Part shown: positions 34,144 through 42,225 of the stretch, one piece after another
Layout: each line of letters begins with the position of its first letter
How positions within the stretch are numbered: position 1 is the stretch's first letter
From: Fibrobacter sp. UBA7003
GTDB lineage: Bacteria > Fibrobacterota > Fibrobacteria > Fibrobacterales > Fibrobacteraceae
NCBI GenBank assembly: GCA_002449765.1
Contig: DJXN01000012.1
Location: 186,001 to 250,000, forward strand
DNA length: 64,000 bases
Direction of reading: 5' to 3'
The notes under the pieces: model-generated
The model's database searches: none
What the model was told of the DNA's origin: nothing
The model's input: only the letters and a program-made list of their open reading frames with translations
Position numbers and translations under genes: made by a program

Positions 34144-36030
34144 ATGGCAACAGAGAAGATGGAATTCCAGACCGAAGTTCGCGACATGCTGAACTTGATG
34201 ATCAACTCCCTTTACAGCAACAAGGAAATCTTCCTCCGCGAACTTGTTTCTAACGCGGCGGACGCACTCGACAAGCGCCGTTTCCTCTCGCTCTCGAACG
34301 CAGACTTACTTCCGCAGGGCACGCAGCTCCGCATCGATATCTCGGTGAACAAGGAAGGCAAGCGCATCGTTGTCGAAGACAACGGTATCGGCATGAACAA
34401 GGAAGACTTGATCAACTGCCTCGGCACCATCGCTCGTAGCGGTACCAAGAACTTTATCAAGAATTTGAAGGAAGGCGACAAGGGCAGCGTCGATCTCATC
34501 GGCCAGTTCGGTGTGGGTTTCTACTCCGTGTTCATGGTCGCAAAGAAGGTCGAAGTGTTGACCCTCAAGGCCGGCGAAACTCAGGGTTACCTGTGGTCTT
34601 CCGAAGGCACGGGCGAATTTGAAATTTCTGAAGCCCCGCGCGACAAGGTGGGCACCAAGATTACCTTGTACCTGAAGGACGACGAAGACGCGGGCGACTT
34701 CGCCAGCGAATGGAAAATCAAGGACATCGTCCAGAAGTACAGCGGCTTCGTGAGCTACGGCATCTACTTCCACCCCGAAGCAACGAAGAACGACAAGGGC
34801 GAACTGGAAGAAAAGCCCGAAGAACGTTTGAACGAAAAGCAGGCCCTGTGGCGCCAGAGTGAAAAGGAAGTCACCGAGGAACAGTACAAGGACTTCTACA
34901 ACGTCATCAGCCACGAAGCCGACGAACCGGCCGCATGGAGCCACAGCCACGCCGAAGGTTCCCAGGAATTCTGGAGCCTCGTGTACATTCCGTCGAAGGC
35001 TCCGTTCAACATTTGGCACAACGACGCGTTGCACGGCCTCAAGCTCTACGTGAAGAAAGTCTTTATCATGGACGACTGCAAGGATTTGCTGCCGCCTTGG
35101 CTCCGCTTTGTGCGCGGCGTGGTCGATAGCGAAGACTTGCCGCTGAACGTGTCCCGTGAAATCTTGCAGAACAACAAGATCATCACCAACATTCGTAAGC
35201 ACGTGATCAAGAAGGTGCTCGACTCCCTGCAGAACATGGCCGATAAGGATGCCGCGAAGTACAACGCCTGGTGGCGCGAACTTGGCATGGTCTTGAAGGA
35301 AGGCTTCTACATGAACTGGGAACATCTTGACGAACTCAAGAAGTTGCTCCGTTTCGAAAGCACCAAGACCGAAGGCGACGCTCTCGTGGGCCTCGACGAA
35401 TACGTAAAGCGCATGCCGGAAGGCCAGAAGGAAATCTACTACCTCATCGGCGACAAGAATGCCGTGAAGTCCAACCCGATGCTCGAAGCCTTCAAGGCGA
35501 AGGGCTACGAAGTGCTGCTCATGAGCGACGGCATCGACGAGTTCATGATGTCGAGCCTCACCGAATTCGGCGACAAGAAGTTCCACGACATCGCCCGCGG
35601 TGACGTGGACTTCGAAAAGACCGAAGACGAAAAGAAGGCCGAAGAAGCCAACAAGGGCATTTTCAAGGGCCTCTGCGAAAACTTGCAGAAGGTCTTGGAC
35701 GAAGACATCAAGGAAGTCCGCGTGTCTAGCCGCTTGAAGGATAGCCCCTGCTGCCTCGTCACCAGCGAAGACGCCATGAGCGCCCAGATGGAACGCATGA
35801 TGAAGGCAATGGGCCAGAAGAACTTGCCGAAGAGCAAGCGCATTCTGGAAATCAACCCGACGCACCCGATTTGCGAAATGCTCAAGAAGAAGGTCGAAGC
35901 GAAGGAAGATTTGGGTGACTGGCCGAAGGCCCTCTACGGTCAGGCTCTGCTTGCCGAAGGCTCTCCGCTCCCGAACCCCGCTGAATACGTCAGTGCGATT
36001 ACTAAACTGCTGACCGCCAGCGTGAAGTGA
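34144..36030 (+). CDS. htpG: Chaperone protein HtpG (Hsp90)
   Basis: HtpG is the bacterial Hsp90, an ATP-driven dimeric chaperone. The 628-residue protein has the GHKL ATPase domain (EIFLRELVSNAADALDKRRF, VEDNGIGMNKEDL, IGQFGVGFYSVFMVA), the middle domain (GVVDSEDLPLNVSREILQNN) and the C-terminal dimerisation domain. ATG 34144 has AGGA six bases upstream; the reading from 34120 begins in the REP-like element and is rejected. Its last 42 residues (587-628) reappear almost unchanged in the small ORF at 40081-40281. A terminator follows. Confidence 0.97.
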   Translation: MATEKMEFQTEVRDMLNLMINSLYSNKEIFLRELVSNAADALDKRRFLSLSNADLLPQGTQLRIDISVNKEGKRIVVEDNGIGMNKEDLINCLGTIARSGTKNFIKNLKEGDKGSVDLIGQFGVGFYSVFMVAKKVEVLTLKAGETQGYLWSSEGTGEFEISEAPRDKVGTKITLYLKDDEDAGDFASEWKIKDIVQKYSGFVSYGIYFHPEATKNDKGELEEKPEERLNEKQALWRQSEKEVTEEQYKDFYNVISHEADEPAAWSHSHAEGSQEFWSLVYIPSKAPFNIWHNDALHGLKLYVKKVFIMDDCKDLLPPWLRFVRGVVDSEDLPLNVSREILQNNKIITNIRKHVIKKVLDSLQNMADKDAAKYNAWWRELGMVLKEGFYMNWEHLDELKKLLRFESTKTEGDALVGLDEYVKRMPEGQKEIYYLIGDKNAVKSNPMLEAFKAKGYEVLLMSDGIDEFMMSSLTEFGDKKFHDIARGDVDFEKTEDEKKAEEANKGIFKGLCENLQKVLDEDIKEVRVSSRLKDSPCCLVTSEDAMSAQMERMMKAMGQKNLPKSKRILEINPTHPICEMLKKKVEAKEDLGDWPKALYGQALLAEGSPLPNPAEYVSAITKLLTASVK

Positions 36031-36062
36031 CACAAGGCGCGAAGGATCTAACCCTGAACATT

Positions 36063-36095
36063 AAAAAGACCGCGATTCACTCGCGGCTTTTTTTT
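36063..36095 (+). terminator. Terminator of htpG
   Basis: The stem CCGCGA/TCGCGG (36070-36075 and 36081-36086) has a five-base loop, with A-rich sequence before and eight T after. It may also serve the convergent gene at 36112. Confidence 0.85.
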
Positions 36096-36111
36096 CATTC
36101 TAAATTCATTT

Positions 36112-36579
36112 TCAGCCTAAGTCAAAAAAGATGGGAGCAAAGAACGCAATAACAAAAACAACAACTAGGATTACTACACCCAAAATAATTCCCTTGCGTT
36201 CACGGGGCTTATAGACTTCTGGCGCATATTCCGGGAGACATTCCTTTATTTTAGAAGCGCCTAATCTTCCCAAAATGAAAATAGAAACAAAAAACCAGAC
36301 CATTCCCAAGATATCGTAGACATTCAAGGTTTCCGGAGATGTCATTTTAGAGCCAGCGGTTAGTGCCTTATCTACCATATTCGTCAGGATATTCCACCCA
36401 AGCATCGGCAAGAAAAAACTCTTTGCGCTCTTTTCCAGCTCCTTGCGATGGAAAAACCACGAAATAATCGGCCCGCCAAGAGCCATGCTCCACATAAATT
36501 TTCCCGCCGGATGCGCAACGGCTGCGGTTTCCGGCACAGGTTCCGCGACAACAGTTTCCGGGACTTTGTCTTCGTTCAT
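36112..36579 (-). CDS. Small membrane protein, paralogue of the 33165 product
   Basis: Function unknown. The 155-residue product has a Pro/Val/Glu-rich N-terminus (about residues 1-27) and three to four hydrophobic segments. It shares with the membrane half of the 33165-33977 product the pattern SW..H.KEL.K...FFLP..GW, then a segment ending L...L..Y.P...K.RERKGI.LG. It lacks the zinc ribbon. AGAGG lies six bases before the ATG. The two paralogues flank htpG on opposite strands. Confidence 0.65.
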   Translation of the reverse strand: MNEDKVPETVVAEPVPETAAVAHPAGKFMWSMALGGPIISWFFHRKELEKSAKSFFLPMLGWNILTNMVDKALTAGSKMTSPETLNVYDILGMVWFFVSIFILGRLGASKIKECLPEYAPEVYKPRERKGIILGVVILVVVFVIAFFAPIFFDLG

Positions 36580-36648
36580 GTTTTACCTCTGTAAGTTTTT
36601 TTCGAAATATACAAAAAAAAACCAGGGTCGGAATGACGACTCTTTTCG

Positions 36649-36677
36649 TTGACAACGCACCCATTTTTTGTTAAATT
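36649..36677 (+). promoter_or_regulatory. Promoter of the zur-znu operon
   Basis: TTGACA (36649-36654) and TAAATT (36672-36677) are separated by 17 bases. The -10 region extends to TAAATTTG, matching the TAnnTTTG form known in Bacteroidota. The start point would be about 36684, only about five bases before the zur ATG. Confidence 0.75.
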
Positions 36678-36679
36678 TG

Positions 36680-36702
36680 AATTTGCGAATGATTTGCAAA
36701 TT
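36680..36702 (+). promoter_or_regulatory. Palindromic candidate operator over the zur start
   Basis: The inverted repeat AATTTGC-N9-GCAAATT spans the predicted transcription start and the ATG at 36689. Fur-family regulators usually bind such palindromes, so autoregulation by the encoded protein is a reasonable inference. Confidence 0.5.
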
Positions 36703-37126
36703 AGAATACAAGACGAAAACGCGACAAGTCATCATGGACTTCATGGTCAAGAATCCTGACCGGATTTTCAAGGCCTCCGATATAGCCCAGGACCTGCGCT
36801 CCGTTTCCCTGAGCACCATCTACAGGAACCTCGCCCGTCTCGAAAAAGCGGGCATCGTCCAGATTGTCGGGGCCGAAGAGAACAAGGAACTCCAGTACCG
36901 CTACACTGGCCCGAGCAAGTGCCAGGAGAAAATGCACCTCGTGTGCAAGGAATGCGGCAAGTTTTTCCACCTGGAAGGCCCCGCACTCAAGATGCTGCAA
37001 CTTTCGGTACAGCGCGTAAGCGGCTTTGAACTGGACCAGCAGCAGTCGGTTTTGCTCGGGCGCTGCGCCGGATGCTCCATAGCCGCGAAGAAACCCCTCC
37101 CGCGGAGGCGTATGCACCATGTTTAA
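36689..37126 (+). CDS. zur: Fur-family regulator, probably the zinc regulator Zur
   Basis: The 145-residue product is a Fur-family winged-helix repressor: DNA-binding half with KASDIAQDLRSVSLSTIYRNL (about residues 28-48), and a metal-binding half with two CxxC pairs (CKECG and CAGC) that hold the structural zinc, plus HLVC and FHLEG. Fur-family members differ in metal specificity. Zur is inferred because znuA, znuC and znuB follow in the same direction. Start at ATG 36689 is chosen over the upstream TTG because it fits the family N-terminus and lies just after the promoter. Confidence 0.82.
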   Translation: MICKLEYKTKTRQVIMDFMVKNPDRIFKASDIAQDLRSVSLSTIYRNLARLEKAGIVQIVGAEENKELQYRYTGPSKCQEKMHLVCKECGKFFHLEGPALKMLQLSVQRVSGFELDQQQSVLLGRCAGCSIAAKKPLPRRRMHHV

Positions 37127-37385
37127 GGCCCTGTTCGACAGGCTTCTGGTTGTCCTGGCGTCGCTCTACGTGTCACGCCACCTGGAACACCGTTGCCACG
37201 GCGAACATTGCCACGTCTGCCACCATATCCATCGCTGTCTGGAACTGATTACGGTCTGCATGGAAATGGTCGTCGCACCTTTTGAAATCGCGCTCTGCTG
37301 CGTGTTTTTCAGGCTCCCCCGCATCAAGGTTCTCGATACGTGCCGAGCCACCCTTGTTTCGCAAAAGGTCCTGTTGTTGAATTGA
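37119..37385 (+). CDS. Small His/Cys-rich membrane protein of the zinc locus
   Basis: Function unknown. The 88-residue product overlaps the zur stop by eight bases. It has a hydrophobic start (LFDRLLVVLASLYV), a dense metal-ligand cluster (HLEHRCHGEHCHVCHHIHRC, about residues 21-40: seven His and four Cys) and a second hydrophobic segment (about 42-68). Its place between zur and znuA suggests zinc binding or sensing at the membrane. No clear ribosome-binding site is seen, but translational coupling to zur is possible. Confidence 0.65.
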   Translation: MFKALFDRLLVVLASLYVSRHLEHRCHGEHCHVCHHIHRCLELITVCMEMVVAPFEIALCCVFFRLPRIKVLDTCRATLVSQKVLLLN

Positions 37386-37443
37386 AGTGCGTCGCACCCA
37401 AGATGACGAGCGGTACAAAGCCGCATAACAACATCAACAACAT

Positions 37444-37459
37444 TTGTCCATACGGACAA
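37444..37459 (+). promoter_or_regulatory. Inverted repeat before znuA
   Basis: A perfect inverted repeat TTGTCC-ATAC-GGACAA ends ten bases before the znuA ATG. It could be an operator or a small RNA hairpin affecting znuA translation. It also overlaps a 15-base direct repeat that recurs at 40348. Confidence 0.4.
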
Positions 37460-37469
37460 GGACCTTTAA

Positions 37470-38525
37470 ATGAAAAAAGTTGCATCCATTGCAATATTGT
37501 TTTTTGCGTTAGCGATCTTGCTGACCGCCTGCAACACGGAATCCGGGAAAAAAGATTCCGCACCAAAAAAAATTTCCGTCGTCGCGACCATCTACCCGCA
37601 GTACGACTGGCTGAAGAACGTGATCGGCGAGCGTGCCGATGCAGTTGACCTGAAACTGCTCATCAAGAACGGCACCGACCTTCACAGCTACAAGCCCTCG
37701 GCACAGGACATCGCGACCATCGCCAAGGCCGACCTCGTCGTTTACGTGGGCGGCGAGTCTGACGGATGGATTGAGAAGGCTCTTGAGGTTACCCCGAAGG
37801 AAGGGCGCATCGCGTTGAACCTGATGAAGGCTCTCGGCGACCGCGTCAAGGAAGAAGAAGTCGCGGAGGGTATGCAGGTAGAGGAACATCACCATGAGCA
37901 CGGCGAAGAAGCCGAAGAACATGAGCATGAACATCATGAGCATGCCGAAAAGCACGAAGACGAGCATCATCACCACGAAGAAGTCGAGAACGACGAGCAC
38001 ATCTGGCTTTCGCTGAAGAACGCTTGGATTTTGGTGAACGCGCTCGCCCAATCGCTTTCGAAGGTGGATTCCGCAAATTCGTCAATTTACACAGCGAACG
38101 CTATCCTCTACAACGCAAAACTCTGGGAAATGGACAAGGAATTTGCCACGGCTACTTCGGACGCTTCGCAAAAGACAGTCCTGTTCGGTGACCGATTCCC
38201 GTTTCGTTATCTGGTGGACGATTATGGCATTAAGTACTATGCCGCATTTGCCGGCTGTTCCGCCGAGAGCGAAGCGAGCTTTGAAACGGTTACGTTCCTT
38301 GCGGGGAAGATGGATTCTCTACAACTGCCCGCCATCTTCACGATTGACGGGAGCAACGGGAAAATCGCCCGAGCCATTCTCGAAGCAAGCAAGAACTCCA
38401 AGAACGCGCAGGTCTTGACGCTCAATTCGATGCAGTCGGTGACGGACGAACAGATAAAGGCCGGCGTCGATTACCTCTCCATCATGCGCGACAATCTGGA
38501 AGTATTGAAAAAGGCTTTAAAATAA
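37470..38525 (+). CDS. znuA: Zinc ABC transporter substrate-binding lipoprotein ZnuA
   Basis: ZnuA captures zinc and delivers it to ZnuBC. The 351-residue product has a lipobox (LLTAC, Cys at about residue 21), the cluster A-I metal-binding fold (VVATIYPQYDW, GTDLHSYKPSAQD with the first His ligand) and a long His/Glu-rich loop (about residues 131-170, many HEH and HHHH units) typical of ZnuA. Later conserved parts are DEHIWLSLKNAW and FGDRFPFRYLVDDYGI. The lipid anchor fits an envelope-attached form. It is followed by znuC after one base. Confidence 0.94.
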   Translation: MKKVASIAILFFALAILLTACNTESGKKDSAPKKISVVATIYPQYDWLKNVIGERADAVDLKLLIKNGTDLHSYKPSAQDIATIAKADLVVYVGGESDGWIEKALEVTPKEGRIALNLMKALGDRVKEEEVAEGMQVEEHHHEHGEEAEEHEHEHHEHAEKHEDEHHHHEEVENDEHIWLSLKNAWILVNALAQSLSKVDSANSSIYTANAILYNAKLWEMDKEFATATSDASQKTVLFGDRFPFRYLVDDYGIKYYAAFAGCSAESEASFETVTFLAGKMDSLQLPAIFTIDGSNGKIARAILEASKNSKNAQVLTLNSMQSVTDEQIKAGVDYLSIMRDNLEVLKKALK

Positions 38526-38526
38526 T

Positions 38527-39183
38527 ATGAACGAAATAATCCCTCTGATCAAATGCCGCCAGCTGACGCTCGGCTACGGAAGCAAGGACCTGGTCCGCGA
38601 CCTGGATTACGACGTGAATGTCGGGGACTACCTCTGCATCATCGGACGCAACGGTTCCGGCAAGACAACGTTCCTCCGTGGAATCGCAGGCTTGCTCAAG
38701 CCCAAGTCCGGAGATATCGAACTCTGCGAAGGGCTCAAGCGCAGTGAAATCGGTTACCTGCCGCAGATGACGCTAGTCCAGAGGGATTTTCCCGCATCGG
38801 TGGAAGAAATCGTTCTTTCCGCATTCCAGGGCAAGTTCCGCCTGCTGCCGTTTTATGGACGGGCCCAGCGGGAACGCGCCATGGAATGCATGGCGCTCAC
38901 CCGCACCGAAAGCTTGCGCAAATCGTGCTTCCGCGAACTTTCGGGTGGCCAAAAGCAGCGCGTGCTTTTGGCCCGGGCCCTCTGCGCTGCCGATCGTTTA
39001 TTGCTTCTCGACGAGCCCGTAACCGGCCTCGATCCCGAATCTACGGAAACAATGTACCGCGTCATCAATGACCTGCACAAGAAGGGCATGACCATCGTGA
39101 TGGTCACGCACGACGTGGACTCCGCCCTGGACGATGCTACCCGCGTGATGAACTTCGACCAAATATCAGTTAAAGGAAGATAA
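38527..39183 (+). CDS. znuC: Zinc ABC transporter ATP-binding protein ZnuC
   Basis: The 218-residue ATPase energises zinc import. It shows Walker A (GRNGSGKTTFL, about residues 37-47), the Q-loop (LPQMTLVQRDFP), the ABC signature (ELSGGQKQRVLLARAL), Walker B (RLLLLDEPVTGLD) and the switch His (MVTHDVDSA). It is short for the family, which is common in zinc and manganese transporters. It lies between znuA and znuB. Confidence 0.94.
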   Translation: MNEIIPLIKCRQLTLGYGSKDLVRDLDYDVNVGDYLCIIGRNGSGKTTFLRGIAGLLKPKSGDIELCEGLKRSEIGYLPQMTLVQRDFPASVEEIVLSAFQGKFRLLPFYGRAQRERAMECMALTRTESLRKSCFRELSGGQKQRVLLARALCAADRLLLLDEPVTGLDPESTETMYRVINDLHKKGMTIVMVTHDVDSALDDATRVMNFDQISVKGR

Positions 39184-39196
39184 AACCTCAAGTCAA

Positions 39197-39224
39197 GGAG
39201 ATCCCCGCATTCGCGGGGATGACA
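39197..39224 (+). repeat. REP-like palindromic element copy 2, at the znuB start
   Basis: GGAG (39197-39200), a perfect eight-base hairpin (ATCCCCGC, 39201-39208, with GCGGGGAT, 39213-39220) and GACA run straight into ATG 39225. Folding the hairpin would bring GGAG to four bases from that ATG. An in-frame ATG at 39219 lies inside the stem. Confidence 0.8.
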
Positions 39225-40079
39225 ATGTACGGTATGCCAATTGATACGCTTCTTTTCTACCTAGACTTTCCCTTCGTGCGCTACGCGATTGTCGTAGGCG
39301 TACTCGTATCGCTCTGTTCGTCACTGCTGGGCGTAACCCTCGTACTCAAGCGCTACTCCTATATCGGTGACGGCCTCTCACACGTTGCATTCGGCGCACT
39401 TGCCATTGCAGCAGTACTCAAGGTGACAAACAACATGCTCATCATCTTGCCGGCAACCATAGCCGTGGCTGTACTCCTGCTCTGCACCGGGAAAAACGCT
39501 CGCATCAAGGGTGATGCCGCCGTCGCCATGGTATCGGTCGGCGCGCTCGCCATCGGCTACCTGCTGATGAACATCTTTTCCACCTCGGCAAACATCTCGG
39601 GCGACGTGTGCACCACACTTTTCGGTTCCACGTCCATCCTCACGCTGAAACTGGAAGAAGTCATTCTGTGCATTGCGCTCTCGTGCGTGGTGCTTTTCTG
39701 TTTCGTCCTCTTCTACAACAAGATTTTCTCCATCACGTTCGACGAGAATTTCGCACGAGCCACGGGCGTCAACACAGCGCTTTTCAACCTGCTGATTGCC
39801 GTCATCGTGGCAACGATTATCGTACTCGCCATGAACCTTGTGGGTGCGCTTTTGGTATCGGCCCTCGTGGTTTTCCCGGCACTTTCGGCCATGCGCGTAT
39901 TCAAGAGCTTTTTCTCGGTGACGGTCGCTGCGGCAACCATATCCGTGATTTGCTCGCTTATCGGCATCGTAGTCGCAATCCTCGCCGGGACTCCCGTGGG
40001 TTCGACCATCGTGGCGGCGGATATCGTCGCCTTCGGGCTATTCTACCTGATAGGTATTGCACGAAACGGCAGTAACTAA
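39219..40079 (+). CDS. znuB: Zinc ABC transporter permease ZnuB
   Basis: This is the membrane channel of the zinc importer. The 286-residue product has about eight membrane segments and the family motifs YIGDGLSHVAFGALA (loop contacting ZnuC) and GALLVSALVVFPALSAM. Possible starts are ATG 39219, 39225 and 39234; I favour 39225 because the REP-like hairpin places GGAG next to it when folded. The 3' end is followed after one base by the HtpG-tail chimera. Confidence 0.93.
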   Translation: MTMYGMPIDTLLFYLDFPFVRYAIVVGVLVSLCSSLLGVTLVLKRYSYIGDGLSHVAFGALAIAAVLKVTNNMLIILPATIAVAVLLLCTGKNARIKGDAAVAMVSVGALAIGYLLMNIFSTSANISGDVCTTLFGSTSILTLKLEEVILCIALSCVVLFCFVLFYNKIFSITFDENFARATGVNTALFNLLIAVIVATIIVLAMNLVGALLVSALVVFPALSAMRVFKSFFSVTVAAATISVICSLIGIVVAILAGTPVGSTIVAADIVAFGLFYLIGIARNGSN

Positions 40080-40080
40080 T

Positions 40081-40281
40081 TTGTCCAAATATTTCAAGAA
40101 AACAGCAATCGCATTCATTGCTGTGCTCCTGTTCGCACTGAACGCCTCCGCGAAGGAAGACCTGGGCGATTGGCCGAAGGCCCTCTACGGTCAGGCTCTG
40201 CTTGCCGAAGGTTCTCCGCTCCCGAACCCGGCTGAGTATGTGGCAGCAATTACGAAACTGCTGACGGCTAGTGTGAAGTAA
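40081..40281 (+). CDS. Chimeric small ORF: signal peptide joined to HtpG C-terminal 42 residues
   Basis: Read from TTG 40081, the 66-residue product has a good signal peptide (KKTAIAFIAVLLFALNASA, cleavage near residue 24). A 42-residue copy of the HtpG C-terminus follows (htpG residues 587-628), differing at one residue (Ser to Ala in the YVSAITK part). At DNA level (35902-36030 against 40153-40281) about 14 other codons differ only synonymously, and the stop codon differs. TTG 40057, overlapping znuB, is another possible start. No Shine-Dalgarno is visible. If made, it would be a periplasmic peptide containing the HtpG dimerisation helices. Function unknown. Confidence 0.6.
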   Translation: MSKYFKKTAIAFIAVLLFALNASAKEDLGDWPKALYGQALLAEGSPLPNPAEYVAAITKLLTASVK

Positions 40282-40300
40282 TTACGCGCAAAACGTCATT

Positions 40301-40336
40301 AAAGAAGGCCGCGAAATCGCGGCCTTCTTAATTTTT
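40301..40336 (+). terminator. Terminator of the zur-znu operon
   Basis: A perfect 12-base stem (AAGAAGGCCGCG, 40302-40313, with CGCGGCCTTCTT, 40318-40329) has a four-base loop and is followed by a T-rich run. Confidence 0.85.
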
Positions 40337-40445
40337 CGTATCGGATTTCAACAACATTTGTCAAAAAAAACTGGATAAGCGAGCAGAGCAAGGTCGCAAC
40401 TCTTTTTAGCCAGAACGTTGGATAATCAAGCAAGACAAGGCGCGA

Positions 40446-40478
40446 GCCTCCGTAGCGTACTAAAGTACGCAAGGAGGC
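40446..40478. repeat. Interrupted palindrome in the znu/DUF1846 intergenic region
   Basis: GCCTCC (40446-40451) and GCGTACT (40455-40461) pair with AGTACGC (40464-40470) and GGAGGC (40473-40478). It sits just after the DUF1846 gene's stop on the minus strand and could act as a terminator-like hairpin or a small repetitive element. There is no T run. Confidence 0.5.
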
Positions 40479-40513
40479 GAGCAACGCAGTATTGCGCCGA
40501 TTAGCGAACGTTC

Positions 40514-41998
40514 TTACCCGTGGTACAGATTACCGGACTGGTAATTCGGTTCCGTCGTGAGGTTCACGCCCAGGCGGCGGAACACGCCCACATCGACCTG
40601 CGAGAGGATAACGCTGGAATGCACTTCGCAGTGGCGGAGTTCCGGCAGTTTCTCTAGGGCGATTTTCGCGTTGTAGTCCGTGAGGGCACAGACGGAAAGC
40701 GCCACGAGGGCCTCGTCCATGTGCAAGCGCGGGTTCTTGTGTCCGAGCTGTTTCGTCTTCAGATTCTGAATCGGCTCAATGACCATCGGCGAAAGCAGGC
40801 GCACTTCGTCGGGAATCTTCGCGAGGTGCTTGAGCGCATCGAGCAACATGGCAGAAGAAGCGCCCAACAGCGAAGAAGTCTTCGCCGAGATGATTGCACC
40901 GTCATTCAGCTGGATGGCAACCGCCGGGCCGCCAGTTATTTCAGCCTTTTCAACAGCAGCCGCAATCACGGGGCGGTCAACAGTGCTGATCTGCGCCTGC
41001 TCCATGATGAGTTCCTGCTTGTAAATCTGGTCCTTTTCCGCATTGCCCTTGCGCACATCGCAAAGCGTGTTGTAGTAACGGCGGATAATTTCCTGCTTGG
41101 CCGCCTCGCAAACGGCATCATCGTCGATAATGCAGTTGCCCGCCATGTTCACGCCCATGTCCGTGGGGCTCTTGTACGGAGATTCACCCAGAATGCGCGT
41201 AAACAGCGCGTTCAGCACCGGAAAAATTTCCACATCGCGGTTGTAGTTGATGGTAGTTTGTCCGTAAGCTTCCAAATGGAACGGGTCAATCATGTTCACG
41301 TCGTTCAGGTCAGCGGTCGCCGCCTCGTACGCGAGGTTCACCGGATGCTTGAGCGGGATGTTCCAGATGGGGAACGTCTCGAACTTCGCATAACCGGCCT
41401 TGATGCCACGCTTGTTCTCGTGATAAATCTGCGAGAGGCAGACGGCCATCTTTCCACTCCCGGGGCCGGGAGCCGTCACCACGACGAGTTCGCGAGTCGT
41501 TTCGACAAACTCGTTCTTGCCGTAGCCGTCATCGCTTACAACCAAAGGAATATTGCTCGGGTAACCCGCAATCGGGTAGTGGCGGTAAACCTTGAGTCCC
41601 AGTCCTTCAAGCTTCTTCTGGTAAGCAACGGCACTCGGCTGTTCCTGCCAGCGGGTCAGCACCACAGAGCTCACGTAGAGGCCATAACCGCGGAACGCGT
41701 CAATCAGGCGGAGCACGTCCTGGTCGTAGGTAATGCCGAGGTCGCCGCGGACCTTGTTCTTTTCGATGTCACCCGCATTGATGGCGATAATGACTTCGGC
41801 CTTGTCCTTGATTTTTTCGAGCATGCGGATCTTACTGTCGGGCGCGAAGCCAGGCAACACGCGGGATGCGTGATGGTCATCGAACAGTTTTCCGCCAAAT
41901 TCCAGGTAAAGTTTTCCGCCGAATTTCGCGATGCGCTCGGCAATTTTTTCGGACTGCGTCTTGAGGTACGCTTCGTTATCAAAACCTACTTTAAACAT
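40514..41998 (-). CDS. DUF1846 family protein
   Basis: The 494-residue product matches the DUF1846 family of cytoplasmic proteins of uncertain function; a structure from Streptococcus has been solved without a proven activity. Visible family features are the N-terminal MFKVGFDNEAYLKTQSEKI, the phosphate-loop-like TAPGPGSGKMAVCLSQIYHE (about residues 173-192), KFETFPIWNIPLKHPVNLAY and DMGVNMAGNCIIDDD. The glycine-rich loop suggests nucleotide binding. It stands alone; neighbours give no clue. The upstream 42000-42225 region is AT-rich with nothing I can define. Confidence 0.88.
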   Translation of the reverse strand: MFKVGFDNEAYLKTQSEKIAERIAKFGGKLYLEFGGKLFDDHHASRVLPGFAPDSKIRMLEKIKDKAEVIIAINAGDIEKNKVRGDLGITYDQDVLRLIDAFRGYGLYVSSVVLTRWQEQPSAVAYQKKLEGLGLKVYRHYPIAGYPSNIPLVVSDDGYGKNEFVETTRELVVVTAPGPGSGKMAVCLSQIYHENKRGIKAGYAKFETFPIWNIPLKHPVNLAYEAATADLNDVNMIDPFHLEAYGQTTINYNRDVEIFPVLNALFTRILGESPYKSPTDMGVNMAGNCIIDDDAVCEAAKQEIIRRYYNTLCDVRKGNAEKDQIYKQELIMEQAQISTVDRPVIAAAVEKAEITGGPAVAIQLNDGAIISAKTSSLLGASSAMLLDALKHLAKIPDEVRLLSPMVIEPIQNLKTKQLGHKNPRLHMDEALVALSVCALTDYNAKIALEKLPELRHCEVHSSVILSQVDVGVFRRLGVNLTTEPNYQSGNLYHG

Positions 41999-42225
41999 CT
42001 TTTTCTACCGATTCAAAATTAAAATTCAACGTTCCAAAAATAAAAAATTTTCAGCACAGCCGCAGTCTGATTTACGAAGTAAAAAACGCCTTTCCTAAAA
42101 ATGTTTTCGGGAAATTTTTCTTTTTTCTAATTCGTTAAGTATCAAGAAATTAAGCGCACCACCAAAAGAAAAATCGAGGCAAGCGGCAAGCTCACCCCGA
42201 TAAACAAGCAACAAACAACAGATTT

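Noticed and set aside
34306..36033. 575-codon antisense frame over htpG
   Set aside because: htpG is certain on the plus strand; the antisense product has no recognisable domain or ribosome site.
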